Source: Excoecaria cochinchinensis
Taxonomy: Eukaryota > Streptophyta > Magnoliopsida > Malpighiales > Euphorbiaceae
NCBI GenBank assembly: GCA_947683425.1
Contig: CANTUQ010000076.1
Coordinates: 4,836,001-4,900,000 of the forward strand
Length of the DNA: 64,000 nt
Direction of reading: 5' to 3'
Shown here in pieces: positions 11,580 through 23,575 of the stretch. The first letter of the stretch is position 1, and every line of letters starts with the position of its first letter. Made by a program: the position numbers and the translations under genes. The notes beneath the pieces are model-generated. The model did no database searches and had not been told where the DNA came from. It worked only from the letters and a program-made list of their open reading frames with translations.

Positions 11580-11614
11580 AATATTCATTCGGATTATTTT
11601 TGAATGAATATGAT
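11580..11614. other. Deletion junction with inverted filler in the N1 5' LTR
   Basis: The junction reads ATATTCATTC, GGATTATTTTT, GAATGAATAT, a perfect 10-bp hairpin. The segment 11590-11614 is the reverse complement (one mismatch) of 7690-7714 in the other LTR, which lies inside the deleted interval. This looks like a copying inversion during deletion. Confidence 0.75.
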
Positions 11615-11682
11615 CCATTTATAGGCAAATCAGATCAGAGCAGTTCAAATAAACATTCAAGGAACACCTGCTGACTCTAGGT

Positions 11683-11919
11683 AGTGGATAACGAGTGTAC
11701 AGACAGTACTTTACGGGTACGAGCCGATTACAGACAGTACGTTACGGGTACGAATCGATTAAACCATTATACTTTAACTTTCACAGATATTTTCAAAAGG
11801 GACCTTAAACAAGATCCAATACAGAAAAGGGTTCGCGAGGAACCAAACGGGGACCTGATCAGGGTCCAAATCATTCAAAGGGCGCTGCAGCTACAGAAGA
11901 CTCTATTAGGCATGCCTAA
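11683..11919 (-). repeat. N1 hairpin cassette with palindrome (5' LTR copy)
   Basis: Same run of inverted repeats as 7817-8053; palindrome TTAGGCATGCCTAA at 11906-11919. Confidence 0.7.
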
Positions 11920-12849
11920 CTATCCACTTACTTGACTCTAGCAGGTTATGCGTAAAACAATTCACATTTCAAATCACACAATGCATATATAATCAGCATG
12001 CATAAACAGAGAACGAAAGACATTTAAATATCCTCATAAAGTTGGTCACAAATCATACAATTTTCATTGCAAAACATAACATAGTCAATACACTTTAACA
12101 TTAAACACTGTTCTAAAGCATGTCAAGAATCAGGTATAGAATCACTACCATGCCAATGATTATCAATACAAAATCCTAATCATGCGTTGGGTGAGAATAA
12201 CTAAGTACAAAGCATGCATAATTCAACTTACATTTAGACATAACTCATTGAATTCAAAGGCTAAAGCATAACAATGCATTCAGACATCAACCGTATTATT
12301 CCACTAAATATAGTATAGCATAGTATCAACCATGCCTCCTACAAGTCATATTCAAAAGCATGCAATACTCCAATCAATAACATTCTAGCATTACTCATCA
12401 TAGTAAAGTATATCAGGAACACATGAGAAATCATATTAGGCCAATGACTAAAATACATTGTCTACATCGTGAACCTGTACCATATACTCTTAAGCATGGC
12501 ATGATATTCTTAGAGGAGAAACAGACTAAAGCTATGATCACCTAATTTACATTAAGATAAAACATGTTTGGGACTAAACAATCAGAAGGTTAGCATTCAT
12601 GAATCCTTCATATTTTACAGTCATTTAACAATATCACTATAATCCAAAACCTATTCCAAAATACCACAGTAACTTATCATAGATAACATGTTATTAATAC
12701 CAACTAAATTGGAATAATCAGTCATACCATCAAGATAATATAACATACAGTAGAGGAAAATACCATGAAAAGCTTTTGGAAACCATTTTATAAAAACTGG
12801 TCGCTTGGGGAAAGAAAAACAGAAGCAAAGCAGAAGAGTCGGAAGACCT

Positions 12850-13052
12850 GAGCAACCTTCACATCACGTGAAGGTTGCTCACGTCGCGTGAGCATAGCTC
12901 ACGCCTCGTGAGCATTGCTCACGTCGCGTGAGCATAGCTCACGCCTAGTGAGCAATTGCTCACGTCGTGAGCATAGCTCACGTAGCGTGAGCTTTGCTCA
13001 CCTAGCGTGAGCATGGCACACGTCACGTGAGCATAGCTCACGTCGCGTGAGC
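12850..13052 (-). repeat. N1 palindromic CpG-rich array (5' LTR copy)
   Basis: Second copy of the GCTCACG-N3-CGTGAGC array, with a few single-base differences from 8984-9187 (for example CACATCACGTG against CACGTCACGTG). Confidence 0.85.
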
Positions 13053-14109
13053 CGCTTCCTTCTTCTTTCCCGCTATCGCAAACCTGCAGATTTCCCATCG
13101 TTTTCTCAGAAATTCTTTCTAAAACCACTCAGAATTCATATCACCTTTCAATCGATGTCCCAAACAACATAAACGACATACTTGTAACTTGATTCAATAA
13201 CCAAATCAACCAAAATCATGCATCGACATATTTAATTCCTTCTAGAACATAAACCCTAACAAATAACAGTAAATTCCAAAATCCAAACACAGTACTTCCA
13301 ATTTAATCCTATTAATGCATTACTAACACATTTACTCACATACTCATGCATATACACATTTCAAAACATAACAAATTCCAGAAATTAGATAATGTAAACA
13401 CATTTACAAGCCTAGTGAGAAATAGGGCAGAGATAGGAACACATAAACTCTTTAAACATTGCATGCAATCAAAACACTCCCAACCTGGAAATGACGATCC
13501 AAATATCAAGCTTCAGAATCAATCCTCAATCCTTTCCTTGCCTTTACTGTGCTCTTCCTTACAATCCAATCCTTGCACAAATAAGAAACCATACAATCCT
13601 TAGCCAAACCCTAACTTAACCAAAACCAGGAAAAAGAAGAAGGAGAAGAAGAACAGTACGTTAACTCCAACTTACCTCTTCAAAGCTAACCCAAAAGTCA
13701 ACCAAGCCGAACACAACTCCAAGCCCAGGGGAAACGAAAGGAAAAGCAGAGAAGGGAGAAGAGAAGAAGAAGAAACGTGAGAGGAGGGGACGAACGGGAA
13801 TGCAATGTCTCTGTTCCCTCTCTCTTCCTCTTTCTTTTCTTCCTTTCCCCATTCAATGCCCACCTAACACCCACATGGCAGCTCCCAATAGGACCACACA
13901 GTCCACTCAACTTTTCCAAACCAAAAATGCTCTTAAGTCCTTAAACAAATAACACTTCACTCACTTACACATTTCTTTCCTTACAAACTTAATTATCTTT
14001 TCAATTAGGTCCTTAACACTCCAAATTTCTCAAGCACAAATTGCTGAAATACCCTTCCGATCCCGACTTAGCATGCACAATCCGACTAGGGCCATTTTGG
14101 GGTGTGACA

Positions 14110-14445
14110 ACTCTGGTCTTTGGGGCTCAAGAGGCGAGAGGTCTAGGACTTCCAAGACACCTCTTGAGTCTAACCAAAAGACTTAAATATACAAATCCTA
14201 GGCTCCAGGGGGTAGAGGCTGAGACCTCCAAGATCTCTCTGGCTAGCCCAAGATGGATATGTATGCGCCGTCTTAGGCTCGACGAGGCTAGACGACCCTT
14301 CCCAATGTTCTATTGGGTGGCGACTCCAAGAAACCTCATTGTTGCCCAAAATAGACGCACTTGTAAATACCTTACAAGTTTTATGAACCCTTCCTGATCG
14401 TTCTAAAGCGGGCCCTCGGGAGTCTACGGGGTTCGGCGTGCGTCA
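14110..14445 (+). repeat. T1 3' LTR, right part
   Basis: Continuation of 4961-6757 after N1. It ends ...GGGGTTCGGCGTGCGTCA. It includes the GGTCTTTGGGGCTCAAGAGG block seen in reverse in T2 and T3 LTRs. Confidence 0.8.
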
Positions 14446-16502
14446 TAGGTCGTCTAGCCTCAGTGAGCCTAAGACGGCGCATACATATCAATTTTAGGTA
14501 AGCCAAGAGGATCTTGGAGGTGCCAGCCCAATAGAACATTAGGATGACCCTCTAACCTCGTGGAACCTAGGATTGCACAGCGCGTAAATATCCATTTTGG
14601 GCAAACCAGATGGATCTTGGAAGTTTCAGCCCAATAGAACATTAGGATGATCCTCTAACCCCCTGGAGCCTAGGATTATGTTGATTAGGCCTTTTGGTGG
14701 GAAACAAGAGATATTTTGGAGGTTCCATCCCAATGAAACATTGAGATGGACCTCTAACCTCATTGAGCCCAAGACCAGAGCGGGTTCGGGACTTCTCATT
14801 TATTTGTACCTTGATTAATATTATAATTAAGTTTTGAATTCATTGTTTCATCAAATTTCCATACAATGCAATTAATTAAAGTGCAATCCATTCACATAGA
14901 TAAAGAAGTAAATTGTCACAAAATAAAATACACGAAAATAAAATAAAACCCACAGTACAAAATGATATGTAAATCATACAGAAATCGGGATATTCATTGA
15001 AATGAGGACATTGGTCATGCCATGCATATTTATTACAAATCAATTTTTGAGAAGTGTCGATTTTATTGGCTAAAAAATAGGACTTTGGCCCCCGATTTTC
15101 GAAAAATCTTGAATTAATTACTATAAAACATTTGGCCATTTTTACTTTAACGACATTAAAACAATTTTCATAATAAAATGAATAAAAATAAAAAAAAAGG
15201 GTAGAGAAAGAACCCGGATGGAAATCCTCAGGTTGACGCAACCACCATCATTAACAACTCCAACTCATCCAAAATGGTCAGATAATAACTCACAAAAATA
15301 AACATGTCAGCATCAAAATCAAGAATAAAATAAAATAAAATAAGGTAAACTAATAAGAAACTTTAAAGGAAATGAGTTAAAAGATAAAGAAATAAAAAGG
15401 GTAAAAGAAATAAGTTAAAAACATGAGAATTTGCCTATGGACGGCCTTCTGTGTACTACCGACGGGCGATTTTAGTGTGACCGACGGACGGAGTGGTGCA
15501 TCACCTACATCCTATCTCTCAAACTAGGGACGGGCGTCGGTGACCACTTTGCCCGTCGGTCACCCTTGATTCCAGAAAAACGGTAAGGACTTCAAAAACT
15601 TTAATTGAAATTCTTTGTTAAATACATAAAAAATCTTATTAAAAAATTAAAACAATTAATATAAGTTAATTAAATTACACAAAAATTGATCCAGAATGTT
15701 TACCCTCGGATTTTACCTTTTGGGTGAATATCGAATGATTTTGCTCCCGCACGCTTCACAAGGATCGAATAAAAAAAGGATCAAGAAAAGAAAATTTATA
15801 TTTTTCTTTCTTGAGAATTTGACAGCGATTCAAATATTGGAATTAGCCAGATTGATGGAAACGAATGAATTTCATTACCCCAAATTAGCTCAATTCGCAG
15901 ATAAAAATTGAAAGAAGTAGAAAGGTTGAAAGAATTTTTATGAAATAAAATAAAAAAATAATTGAAAGTAGAGATTTTTAGAAAAATTATTAAATTTTGA
16001 TTTTAGTAAATTTGCTCACAAAAATATTTTTCACTTAAAAATTTGCCAACCCCAAATAATGAAATTTAATCCACTATTTATAGAGTTTATAAGATAATTG
16101 GGATAAATATCAGTTAAAAGAATTTGAATTTGAAAAGGAAATTGAAATTCAGTTTTAATCCCATTAACTATCCCAATCCAATTCAAATTTGAAGAGTTTT
16201 TAAACTTATGAGATAAAATTCACCAAATCCGGCGTCATCTGATCTGATCCACTACCGACGGCCGTCCCAAGAACAACAGACAGGCGTCTGTAAGAAGGGT
16301 ATGCGTGGTAGTCTAGATAACAGATGGACCGAGGCATGGGACTAGGTACGACCGTCTCTATGCGAACACGTTTCCATCACTCATACTATAGACGGCCGTC
16401 TCTACAACACAAGAGATGGCCCGTCTATCCAAGCGACGGCCCGTCTCTCAATGCTAGAGACAGGGAACACCAAATAGAGATGGGTGTCCTAACTCCTACG
16501 AG
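14446..16502 (-). repeat. T2: Tat-type LTR, left part
   Basis: Minus-oriented LTR of the same family as the T1 LTR, interrupted by T1 on the left and by T3 on the right; it resumes at 58755-58958. Because its 5' end (58958) is not preceded by a polypurine tract, T2 is either the 5' LTR of a minus-strand element lying left of the window or a solo LTR. It contains three imperfect copies of a roughly 100-bp unit at about 14500-14770 (CCCAATAGAACATTAGGATG, then CCTCTAACC), motif clusters at 15438-15562 and 16252-16488, and TATA (minus TATAAATA) at 16074-16081. Confidence 0.8.
16074..16488 (-). promoter_or_regulatory. T2 LTR promoter: TATA box and GACGGC motif cluster
   Basis: On the minus strand, motifs at 16488-16252 (AGACGGGCCGTCGC, GAGACGGCCGTCTAT, GAGACGGTCGT, GGGACGGCCGTCGGTAG) lie upstream of TATAAATAG at 16081-16074. 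A second cluster follows downstream of the TATA at 15562-15438. T1 and T3 LTRs have the same layout. Confidence 0.55.
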
Positions 16503-18702
16503 TGCGATGCGCGCCGGACCTCGTGGGCGCCCATTGACCGCCCGCTTGAGGGCGATCGGGCATTTGATGGTCCGTTAACATCTTGTAATGAATTACAAGT
16601 GCGTCTATTTTGGGCAACAAGGAGGTTTCATGGAGTCGCCACACAATAAAACATTGGGAAAGTTCATCTCGCCTCAGTGAGCCTAAGACGGCTGATATTT
16701 CCATCTTGGGCAGACCAAAGGGATCTTGGAGGCAATCATCCCAATAGAACATTGAGAATGACCCTCTAACACTATGGAGCCTAGGATTTTTTATTAAGCC
16801 TTTTGATGGGACACAAGAGGTGTCTTGGAGGTTCCAATGAGTGATCGGATAGACCTCTCGCCTCCTTGAGCCCAAAGACCAGAGCTGGGTTCGGGACTTC
16901 TCATCTATTTTACCTTGTTTTAACTTTACATTCAAGTTTTGAATTTATTAATTCGCTTTCTCTCCCACGCGATGCAAATTTTTAATTAAAGCACAAAAAT
17001 CCACATAAAAACGGTAAATATACATAAAAAGGTAAACGAAATAAATACTCGAAATTAAATTACAATAAAACTAGGAGCGGAATACAACTCCCATTTTAAA
17101 GGTATGATATAAATATACATACAAAAAGACGGGAAATTCATTTATTTTGAGGACTTTGGTCCTCATATACATTTATTATGAAAACGATTTTTATGTGACA
17201 TTGTCATTGGCTAAAACAGGACATTGGGTCCTTTAATTTTATGAAATAATCCAAATTTTAATTAATATAAAACAAGTATCTATTCTAATTTGTGCAGAAG
17301 AAAAATAAAACGAATATATATAAAAAGGGATAAATATGAAATAAGGAAAATAAATGAATGAAAGGAATAGGAAAACTAAACCAAAGACAAGCTTTCCATG
17401 ATGGTATGATTGTTCTTTTCCTCAGCTCAATCCATCCAGAAAAGGAAAAAACACAAAACTCACAAAATAAAAGAGACATTAATATTTACAAATTAAAGCG
17501 ATACACATGTAAGTAAAGAATAAAAAATAAAATACGTAAAAATAAAATTGTTTGAAAACATTTTGAAAATAAAATAAGAATTAGATAGAGAGAAAAAAAG
17601 GAAAAAACGAGAGACGGGCGGAGGTAGCCGACCGACGGCCGTCCCTCATGCAACCGACGGACAACGGGCCTCACACGCCATCGCTCGAATGACAAACGGG
17701 TATATTACCCGTCGCTCGAGTGATGGACGGGCGTCGGTGAGCTACATCCCATCGGTCGCCCTTGGTCTCCAAATAAAAATGAAAAGAAAACTTCTTCTTC
17801 TCTTTTCTTTTAAATAAACAACTTTCAAACAAAATAAAGGTAAATAAAAGCTAAATAAAAGATAAATGAATACGATAAATGTGGAAATGAATGTGATAGA
17901 TTAATAAAGCGAGTGTCCAGAATATTTACCCTTGGATTGTACCTTTCTGGAGTGAAACTTCGGTTGACTTGAACCTTACGCGTCTCACGAGAAGAAAGAA
18001 AAATGTCTATATTTCTCCTCGATTTTTACTGAATTTTTGAAATATCTGAATCCACAAAATGGATAAAAACTAATGGATTTAGCTTTCTCCAAGTAAAATA
18101 GATCCACTTAAAAGTGAAACCAAACCATAGAAAAAAGGTCGAAAAATATAGGAATTTAATCAAAATAAAGATAAAGAAAAGAAAGCTTGAGAAAAGGAAG
18201 ATTTGCCCTTTTAAACTTGCTTTTTGTGACTTTTTTCCAAGAAAATTTGAACCCTTTAATTTTATGAAAAGATTTACTATTTATAGGCATGACCGACGGG
18301 CAGGTTTAAGCTCACAGACGGGCATCCCTGAGTCACCGACGGGGCACGTGTCCGTCTCTGCTGACCGATGGGACACGTGTTCCCGAGTAAAAGCGGTGGC
18401 CGCCTCAACGACCGACGGGTCTATGAGCTACCTGCGGGTTGTCCATCCCTGAGAGAGGCAATTATCTCGACGACCGACAGGACATTCAACTACCGATGGG
18501 TAGACTGTCCGTGGAGCAAAAAATTCAAATTTCAAGCTAAAACCCCCAATTTTCCAAATTCCCTTTTCCTATAAAACCTTTTTACTTCTCGTAAGCCCAG
18601 AGGATTAAAATTTCCGAGTTCCATCCACTCATTCGGGACAAGGTATCGATTTCTTCATTGGGTAATCTCCGATCTGGACCGCCCCGGGACACGATGCTTA
18701 TA
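16503..18702 (-). repeat. T3 3' LTR
   Basis: 2200 bp. On the minus strand it begins TATAAGCATCGTGTCCC (original TG decayed to TA; the 5' LTR has TGTAAGCATTGTG) and ends ...GCGCGCATCGCA. It holds a motif cluster at 18291-18510, TATA at 18278-18285, a donor-like AAAG/GTACAATCC near 17942, and a downstream cluster at 17614-17752. Confidence 0.85.
18278..18510 (-). promoter_or_regulatory. T3 3' LTR TATA box and GACGGGC cluster
   Basis: On the minus strand, motifs such as CCCATCGGTAG, CCTGTCGGTCG, ACCCGTCGGTCG, AGACGGACACGTG, CCCGTCGGTGA and CCCGTCTGTGAG lie immediately upstream of TATAAATAG at 18285-18278. G-box-like CACGTGT cores also occur at 18347 and 18374. Confidence 0.6.
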
Positions 18703-18720
18703 GTTGCCCCCAATTTTGGG
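18703..18720 (-). other. T3 polypurine tract
   Basis: Minus-strand CCCAAAATTGGGGGCAAC ends at the LTR boundary; same tract as T1. Confidence 0.8.
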
Positions 18721-18909
18721 AAAGCTAGTGCACAAGTGCCTAGGTGAGCCAAAATTCAGAGAGAGAAAGGAAAAAAAAGCATACCTGGGTGATCCTTTCC
18801 TTTTGCGCTGTTTGCTGGGCAGACTTCATCTTAGTCCCCTCAACGGTGGATGTGTTCGACGCATGTGTCCCTACTGGTTTCGTTTTGACTAGTAATGCAA
18901 AGATGCAAA

Positions 18910-19345
18910 TTCCCTGCTAATCCCTATACGATCTGCAAGGTGGAGAGCAGTGCTATCTGACTGCAACCTCGGCTCTGAAGAGTTCCTTGCTAACCCCTAT
19001 ACGATTCGCAAGGTGGAGCGCAGCGTTATCTGACTGCAACCCCGGCTGTGAAGAGTTCCTTGCTAACCCCTATACAATCCGCAAGGTGGAGCGCAGCGTT
19101 ATCTGACTGCAACCCTGGCTGTGAAGAGTTCCTTGCTAACCCCTATATGATCTGCAAGGTGGAGAGTAGCGCTATCTGACTGCAACCCTGGCTATGAAGA
19201 GTTCCTTGCTAACCCTATACGATCTGCAAGGTGGAGCGCAGCGTTATCTGACTGCAACCCCGGTTGTGAAGAGTTCCTTGGTAACCCCTATACGATCTGC
19301 AAGGTGGAGATCAGCGCTATCTGGCTGCAATCCCGGCTATGAGAT
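18910..19345 (-). repeat. 73-bp tandem repeat in the T3 3' UTR (6 units)
   Basis: Units on the plus strand begin TTCCTTGCTAACCCCTATAC at about 18910, 18983, 19056, 19129, 19202 and 19274. The period is 73 bp. The sequence is unrelated to the 52-bp repeat of T1 although it occupies the same position. Confidence 0.9.
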
Positions 19346-19806
19346 GCAGTTCTTTCTGACTACGATCTCGGTCTTGGTCGAAAATTTCCTTGTTAGCCAC
19401 TCTACAATTCACAAGGTAAACATCCCTGACGTGATTCTCTGATATGATTGATATCCATATTTGGATAAAGATTAAGCAGATGTTCCTGCATATCAAAGAA
19501 CTTCTTATTACCCTTATGTGAATTGCTTTTGCTTACAAGGTTCATAAACGAGTTTGTATCGTTATTCATTGTTTTGTTACTATCTTCCTGATTTTGATGA
19601 TTATAAATACTTTATTTTGAGCGTGAATAAAGATGCACACTCGTTTGTCATTAATGTAAGCATAACATGCAAGGATGAGGAAGAATAAACATACGTATGA
19701 TTTTTCACTATAAAACAATTTTGTACAAGATATATACAAAAAAGAAAATATAAGAAAGGAACTAAAAGACAAAGATAACAAAATGTCATCCACACTCCCT
19801 GAATGG
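19346..19806. other. T3 3' untranslated spacer
   Basis: AT-rich spacer between the sense extra ORF and the 73-bp repeats. Small ORFs here are shadows without recognisable features. Confidence 0.4.
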
Positions 19807-21369
19807 CTAGAAAGGTGGATAATCTCCAATCTCTTCATTAGGGTCCTCATCGTCGGATATGTGGACGGGTTGAGGTGGCGACTGAGGCTGAGGCTGAGGC
19901 CGCGGCTGGGTCGGTGGTTGAGGCTGAGACTGAGGCCTGGGGGTAGAGGGTCCAGCTCCTGAAGTAGAAGGACCTGCTGCTGCTGGGCGCTGAGATGCCC
20001 ATATATCCACCATCGGCTCAAGCCTTGGAGGAATCGCCACTGGCACAGACGATGGCTACGGCCTCCCTGAACCCTGCTGCTGGAACTGTACCTGGGCGTA
20101 TCCATCAAAGAAGGGCTGGGTACACTCCGTCATGAAGCATAACGTATCGTTGACCATCCCTCCTAGCTCTCTGAAGGCCCTACTCAGCTGGCGAGTCTAA
20201 TCTGCAGAAGTAGTACTCATACCTCCCAACCTCTGCTCATTCTGCTCACGAAAATCCCGGACATACCGAGTCATAGGGTGGAGAGCCCCATCTATCGCTT
20301 GCACTGTCGAACGGAGAGCATCCATCGACTCCTGTATCATCTGGAGGGTCAAGTCCACCCCCTGAGCTGACTCGTCCTGGGAGGTCCTCATCTCCTATCT
20401 CAGCTGGTCTACCATCCTCTCCTACGGTTCTGCCATCTACCTAGGGAGCCCAGCATACTCCTGCCTCAACTGATCAATGGCCCCAGCCTGCTCCTAGATC
20501 AGTCCCTACTGCTGGTCCAGCCTCTCTGTCAGAACTCTATCTCTCTCCTCAATCCAAACAAGGAGGGCCCTATCCCTCTCCTCCTGTCTGCACTTGAAAG
20601 CTGCAAGCACGGAGACTATAAGCTCAGAGATATCCGGCTGCAGCACTGCTGGAGGTGTAACCGGCTCTGATGACTGTCCCGGAGGCGGAGCTGTGGAGGT
20701 GGATGCCCCCGGATCTCCTCTAGTGTAGGGGTGAAATCTGGGTGAAGGCCGGAGAGAAGTCCTCTGAACCCTCGAAGCCGGAGGAGGAGTGAGACTCTGT
20801 GCCCTCGATGTCGGCTGTGCTCCCGATGTCGGAGAAGCGTCGAACAACTCCTCCATGGTGAACTCCATCCCCATATCTGAAGGAGTCCGAAGCTGCTCCT
20901 CACACTACTGCGAGGGAGGAGGCTGGACCTCCTGAGAAATCCCATACTGGGGAGGCTGGACCTCCTGATGCTGTGGCTGCGAAGACTGGCCCTCCTGGTG
21001 CTGCCCAAACTGGGGAGGCTGGACCTCCTGATGCTGTGGCTGCTCCTCAGGCTGCGGTGGTACTGGCACCTCCCCCTCAGGCTGCTCCTGAGCTGGGACT
21101 AAGGATGGAAGATCAAAGGCCCGCCGGGTCTCATGTATAGTAAGGAGCCTGTCTTGGGATCTGTAGCACCATCCCCATCTGTACTATGGCAGGGGCGTCC
21201 ACATAGATGCTCTCATCCAAAACACCCTGAAGCCTATCCGGAGCCACTCCCAATCTCAACAGCAGGCGGGTAATGACCCCTCCAACCATCACCGATGGGG
21301 CTGTCCCCCTGGAAAATCTGGCCATGTTGGCTAGTATCTCATGGCTAATGTCAAGGTGTCGACCCATCA
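19807..21369 (-). pseudogene. Sense extra ORF of T3, ATHILA ORF1-like, C-terminal part
   Basis: Continues the gene whose start is at 29930. From 21369 it encodes LDISHEILANMARF, VGGVITRLLLRLGV and DESIYVDAP, matching T1. A frameshift near 21150 is followed by a P/Q-rich linker with HQEVQPPQ-type repeats, a coiled-coil region and an acidic tail ending DYPPF. After the frameshift the frame has eight stops, all TAG (20905, 20506, 20494, 20437, 20422, 20395, 20197, 20056). Where T1 can be aligned it mostly has glutamine (CAG). N2 separates this part from 25406-25619. The gene is clearly dead, yet length and layout are preserved. Confidence 0.65.
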
Positions 21370-22788
21370 TGTAACACCCCGAAATGTACCCTAGAAGGAT
21401 TTGTATAACTCTACGGATTTTGGTAGTCGAAACAGTATGATTAGATGGTCGGAGTGATTAAGTAGGAGGAAAAGATGTGATTAGAATCAAGAAAAAGTGA
21501 GTCAAGGGTATTTTGGTCATTTTTGCAAATATGTATTTGATTGAATCGAATAAATAACTACGAGGGCTAATTTATGAAAATTGAGTAATATTAGACATAA
21601 TATATGTGAAATGGGGTGTCAGGTATGCCGAAAGGACGAATTCAGTATTAGTGCAAAAGTTTCGGCAAGTGCGGCCAATTGTAAATTTGTAAGGTATTAA
21701 TTTAGGATTTAATTGAAGGGAGTAAGATTTAATTGTGGGTCAATGTAGGAATGACATTTATGTAGTGGGCCAAGGAAAGATTAAAGAAGAGCTAAAGGAC
21801 CAAAAGAAGAATTGTCATAAAAATCTACTTAGGGCCAATAGGGGGGTGCCATGTGGCATTTGAGATAGGCTTGACTTAATTAAGGGAGCAAGAACAGATT
21901 TCTGCTCATTCTCTCTCTTTCTTCACGTTTTGCCTTCTCCTTTTTCCCTTCCTCTTCCTCTTCTTCTTCATCCCACGCCAGCCCCTCTCTCTCTCTTCTT
22001 GCAAGCCTAAGTTGTGTAAATTGGTTTGTAGCTCAAGCACTTGTATGAGAGATTAGAGATAGAAGGGTAAGTATAACTTTCTGATTTCTGCAATTTCTCT
22101 TTGGTTAATTAGAAACCCTAATTAATGTTATGTATTTTCTTGATGAGGATATTTGAGTGGTGAATCTATGGAAGAGTATATGAGCAAGGAAGTACTACCA
22201 TTTAAGCTAGTGGAGCAAAGGAGTTAAGGTTTGGGAACTTTTTATTTATGTATGATTTTGATTATATTTATGAGTTGTTTAGGTAATTTGAATGTGTTGA
22301 TGATGATCTTTGATGATGGTAGTGAGTGTTGGCTCAAATGACTCATTGTTGCATGTGAATAGGTTTTTGGGTGAAAAAACTGGATTAGAATACACTGGAC
22401 CTTTCTTCGGTTATTACACTGTTTCGGGAGTTATAGAACTCCAAATGATATGAAATTAGTACCTTTAGAAAGCTAAGATATATTTCTACAAATGTGTTAG
22501 AAATAGGTTTGAGCTAATTGTAACTCTAAGTGCCCGAAAAATGGTCAAGAAGTAGACCTATCTTCTTTGGACGGGTTCAAAGAAGCACTGTGGGTTGTTT
22601 AGATCATATCTGAATCTATAGATGTCCAATTGACCTGTAATTTGTTGCATTTGGAAGTTAACATCCTATAAAACATTTGTTAAGAAGGAAGTTTTGGCTA
22701 AAATTTAGTTCTAGACTTTGATATAGGCTATACAATATTGTGGAGTGAACCAGTCCCGAAATTTTGCTTCTGTTTTGCAATATTTTGG

Positions 22789-22899
22789 TATGTCACGGTG
22801 GAAACCAAAATGGTGACCACCGTGACCTATGAAAATGCAGGGCAGAATGCTCACTTTTGGACCTCACGGTGACAACCAATTGGTTACCACCGTGCCCAC
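22789..22899 (+). repeat. N2 palindromic array, first part
   Basis: Two inverted-repeat units with arms TCACGGTGG/CCACCGTGA and CTCACGGTGACAACC/GGTTACCACCGTG. Confidence 0.8.
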
Positions 22900-23361
22900 C
22901 TCCTAATATGCATAATTTGAGTGTTTTTCTTCCCGGAACGTACCCGAACTTTATGGTAAGTTCCTATAGCATGTCTAACTCATTTCTAACCTTAGGAAAC
23001 GAGTATGTGGGTGGTCGTTAATCCAAATTATAAGTGATTAAGCTATAGCATAAGAGATTAATAATGAAATTAAATGTATATATATATGCTTTTTAATTAT
23101 CGAACAGGATATGCTTGAGGTATTGATCAGGTATGATGTGAACAAGTATGTGTAATTATGAACTGAGTTTGCTTAATGGAAAATGTATATAGGGGAGATG
23201 AATAATGAATGCATGATTGAAGTAATTGCCTAACAATACTATACGATGCATGCATTGGTAATAAATGTTATTAGAATGTGTTAGTATGCAAGATAATTAG
23301 GATACTATAACGGTTCATGTGGATATTTGAGTGCCTATATAATATGATTAAGTGAGAAGAT

Positions 23362-23575
23362 TTGCATTCTGTTTTGGGGTTCTGGTATGTCACGGTGGCA
23401 ATGAAATGGGTTACCACCATGACCTACCTTTGGTTTGCATTCTGCTTTGGATTTTGGTATGTCACGGTGGCAACGGATTTGATTACCACCGTGACCTACC
23501 TCAGAGATGTATTATGTTTTGGGGGCTTTTGTATGTCACGGTGGCAATGGAATTGGTTACCACCGTGACCTACCC
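23362..23575 (+). repeat. N2 palindromic array, second part
   Basis: Three units of about 70 bp, each TATGTCACGGTGGCAA, an 8-10 bp centre, then TTACCACCGTGACCTACC, joined by TTTGCATTCTG-type linkers. The core is shared with N6 and partly with N5. Confidence 0.85.

Larger units (their letters stand above)
6758..14109 (-). mobile_element. N1: non-autonomous LTR element with gag only
   Basis: LTR-internal-LTR structure on the minus strand, flanked by perfect 5-bp target duplications ACTCT (6753-6757 and 14110-14114). LTRs are 3486 and 3078 bp, and the internal region is only 788 bp with a gag remnant and no protease or pol. This fits the class described as TR-GAG (terminal-repeat elements with a gag domain). 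The gag zinc knuckles and the AATTTCGAGGACGAAATTC block before the PPT suggest derivation from a chromovirus (Tekay-like) ancestor. LTR copies look nearly identical apart from one deletion, so insertion is probably recent. Confidence 0.85.
11032..14109 (-). repeat. N1 5' LTR (internally deleted)
   Basis: 3078 bp; a roughly 405-bp deletion relative to the 3' LTR removes the counterpart of about 7317-7745. The junction at 11580-11614 carries an inverted filler. The hairpin cassette (11683-11919) and palindromic array (12850-13052) are kept. The rest is nearly identical to 6758-10243. Confidence 0.85.
1..14445 (+). mobile_element. T1: 3' part of a Tat-lineage Ty3/Gypsy retrotransposon
   Basis: The window opens inside a large LTR retrotransposon whose gag-pol lies to the left, outside the window. 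What remains, in sense order, is an antisense DUF7745-like gene, a divergent promoter, a sense ATHILA-ORF1-like gene, 52-bp tandem repeats, a polypurine tract and the 3' LTR. T3 carries the same order downstream of its integrase, which is why I assign T1 to the Tat lineage although its own pol is not visible. The 3' LTR is interrupted by N1. The element ends at ...GCGTGCGTCA (14445), where T2 LTR sequence begins, so T1 is inserted in T2. Its target duplication cannot be checked because the left end is missing. Confidence 0.8.

Noticed and set aside
14041..14397. 118-codon ORF
   Set aside because: It crosses the N1/T1 junction, so it cannot be a native gene.
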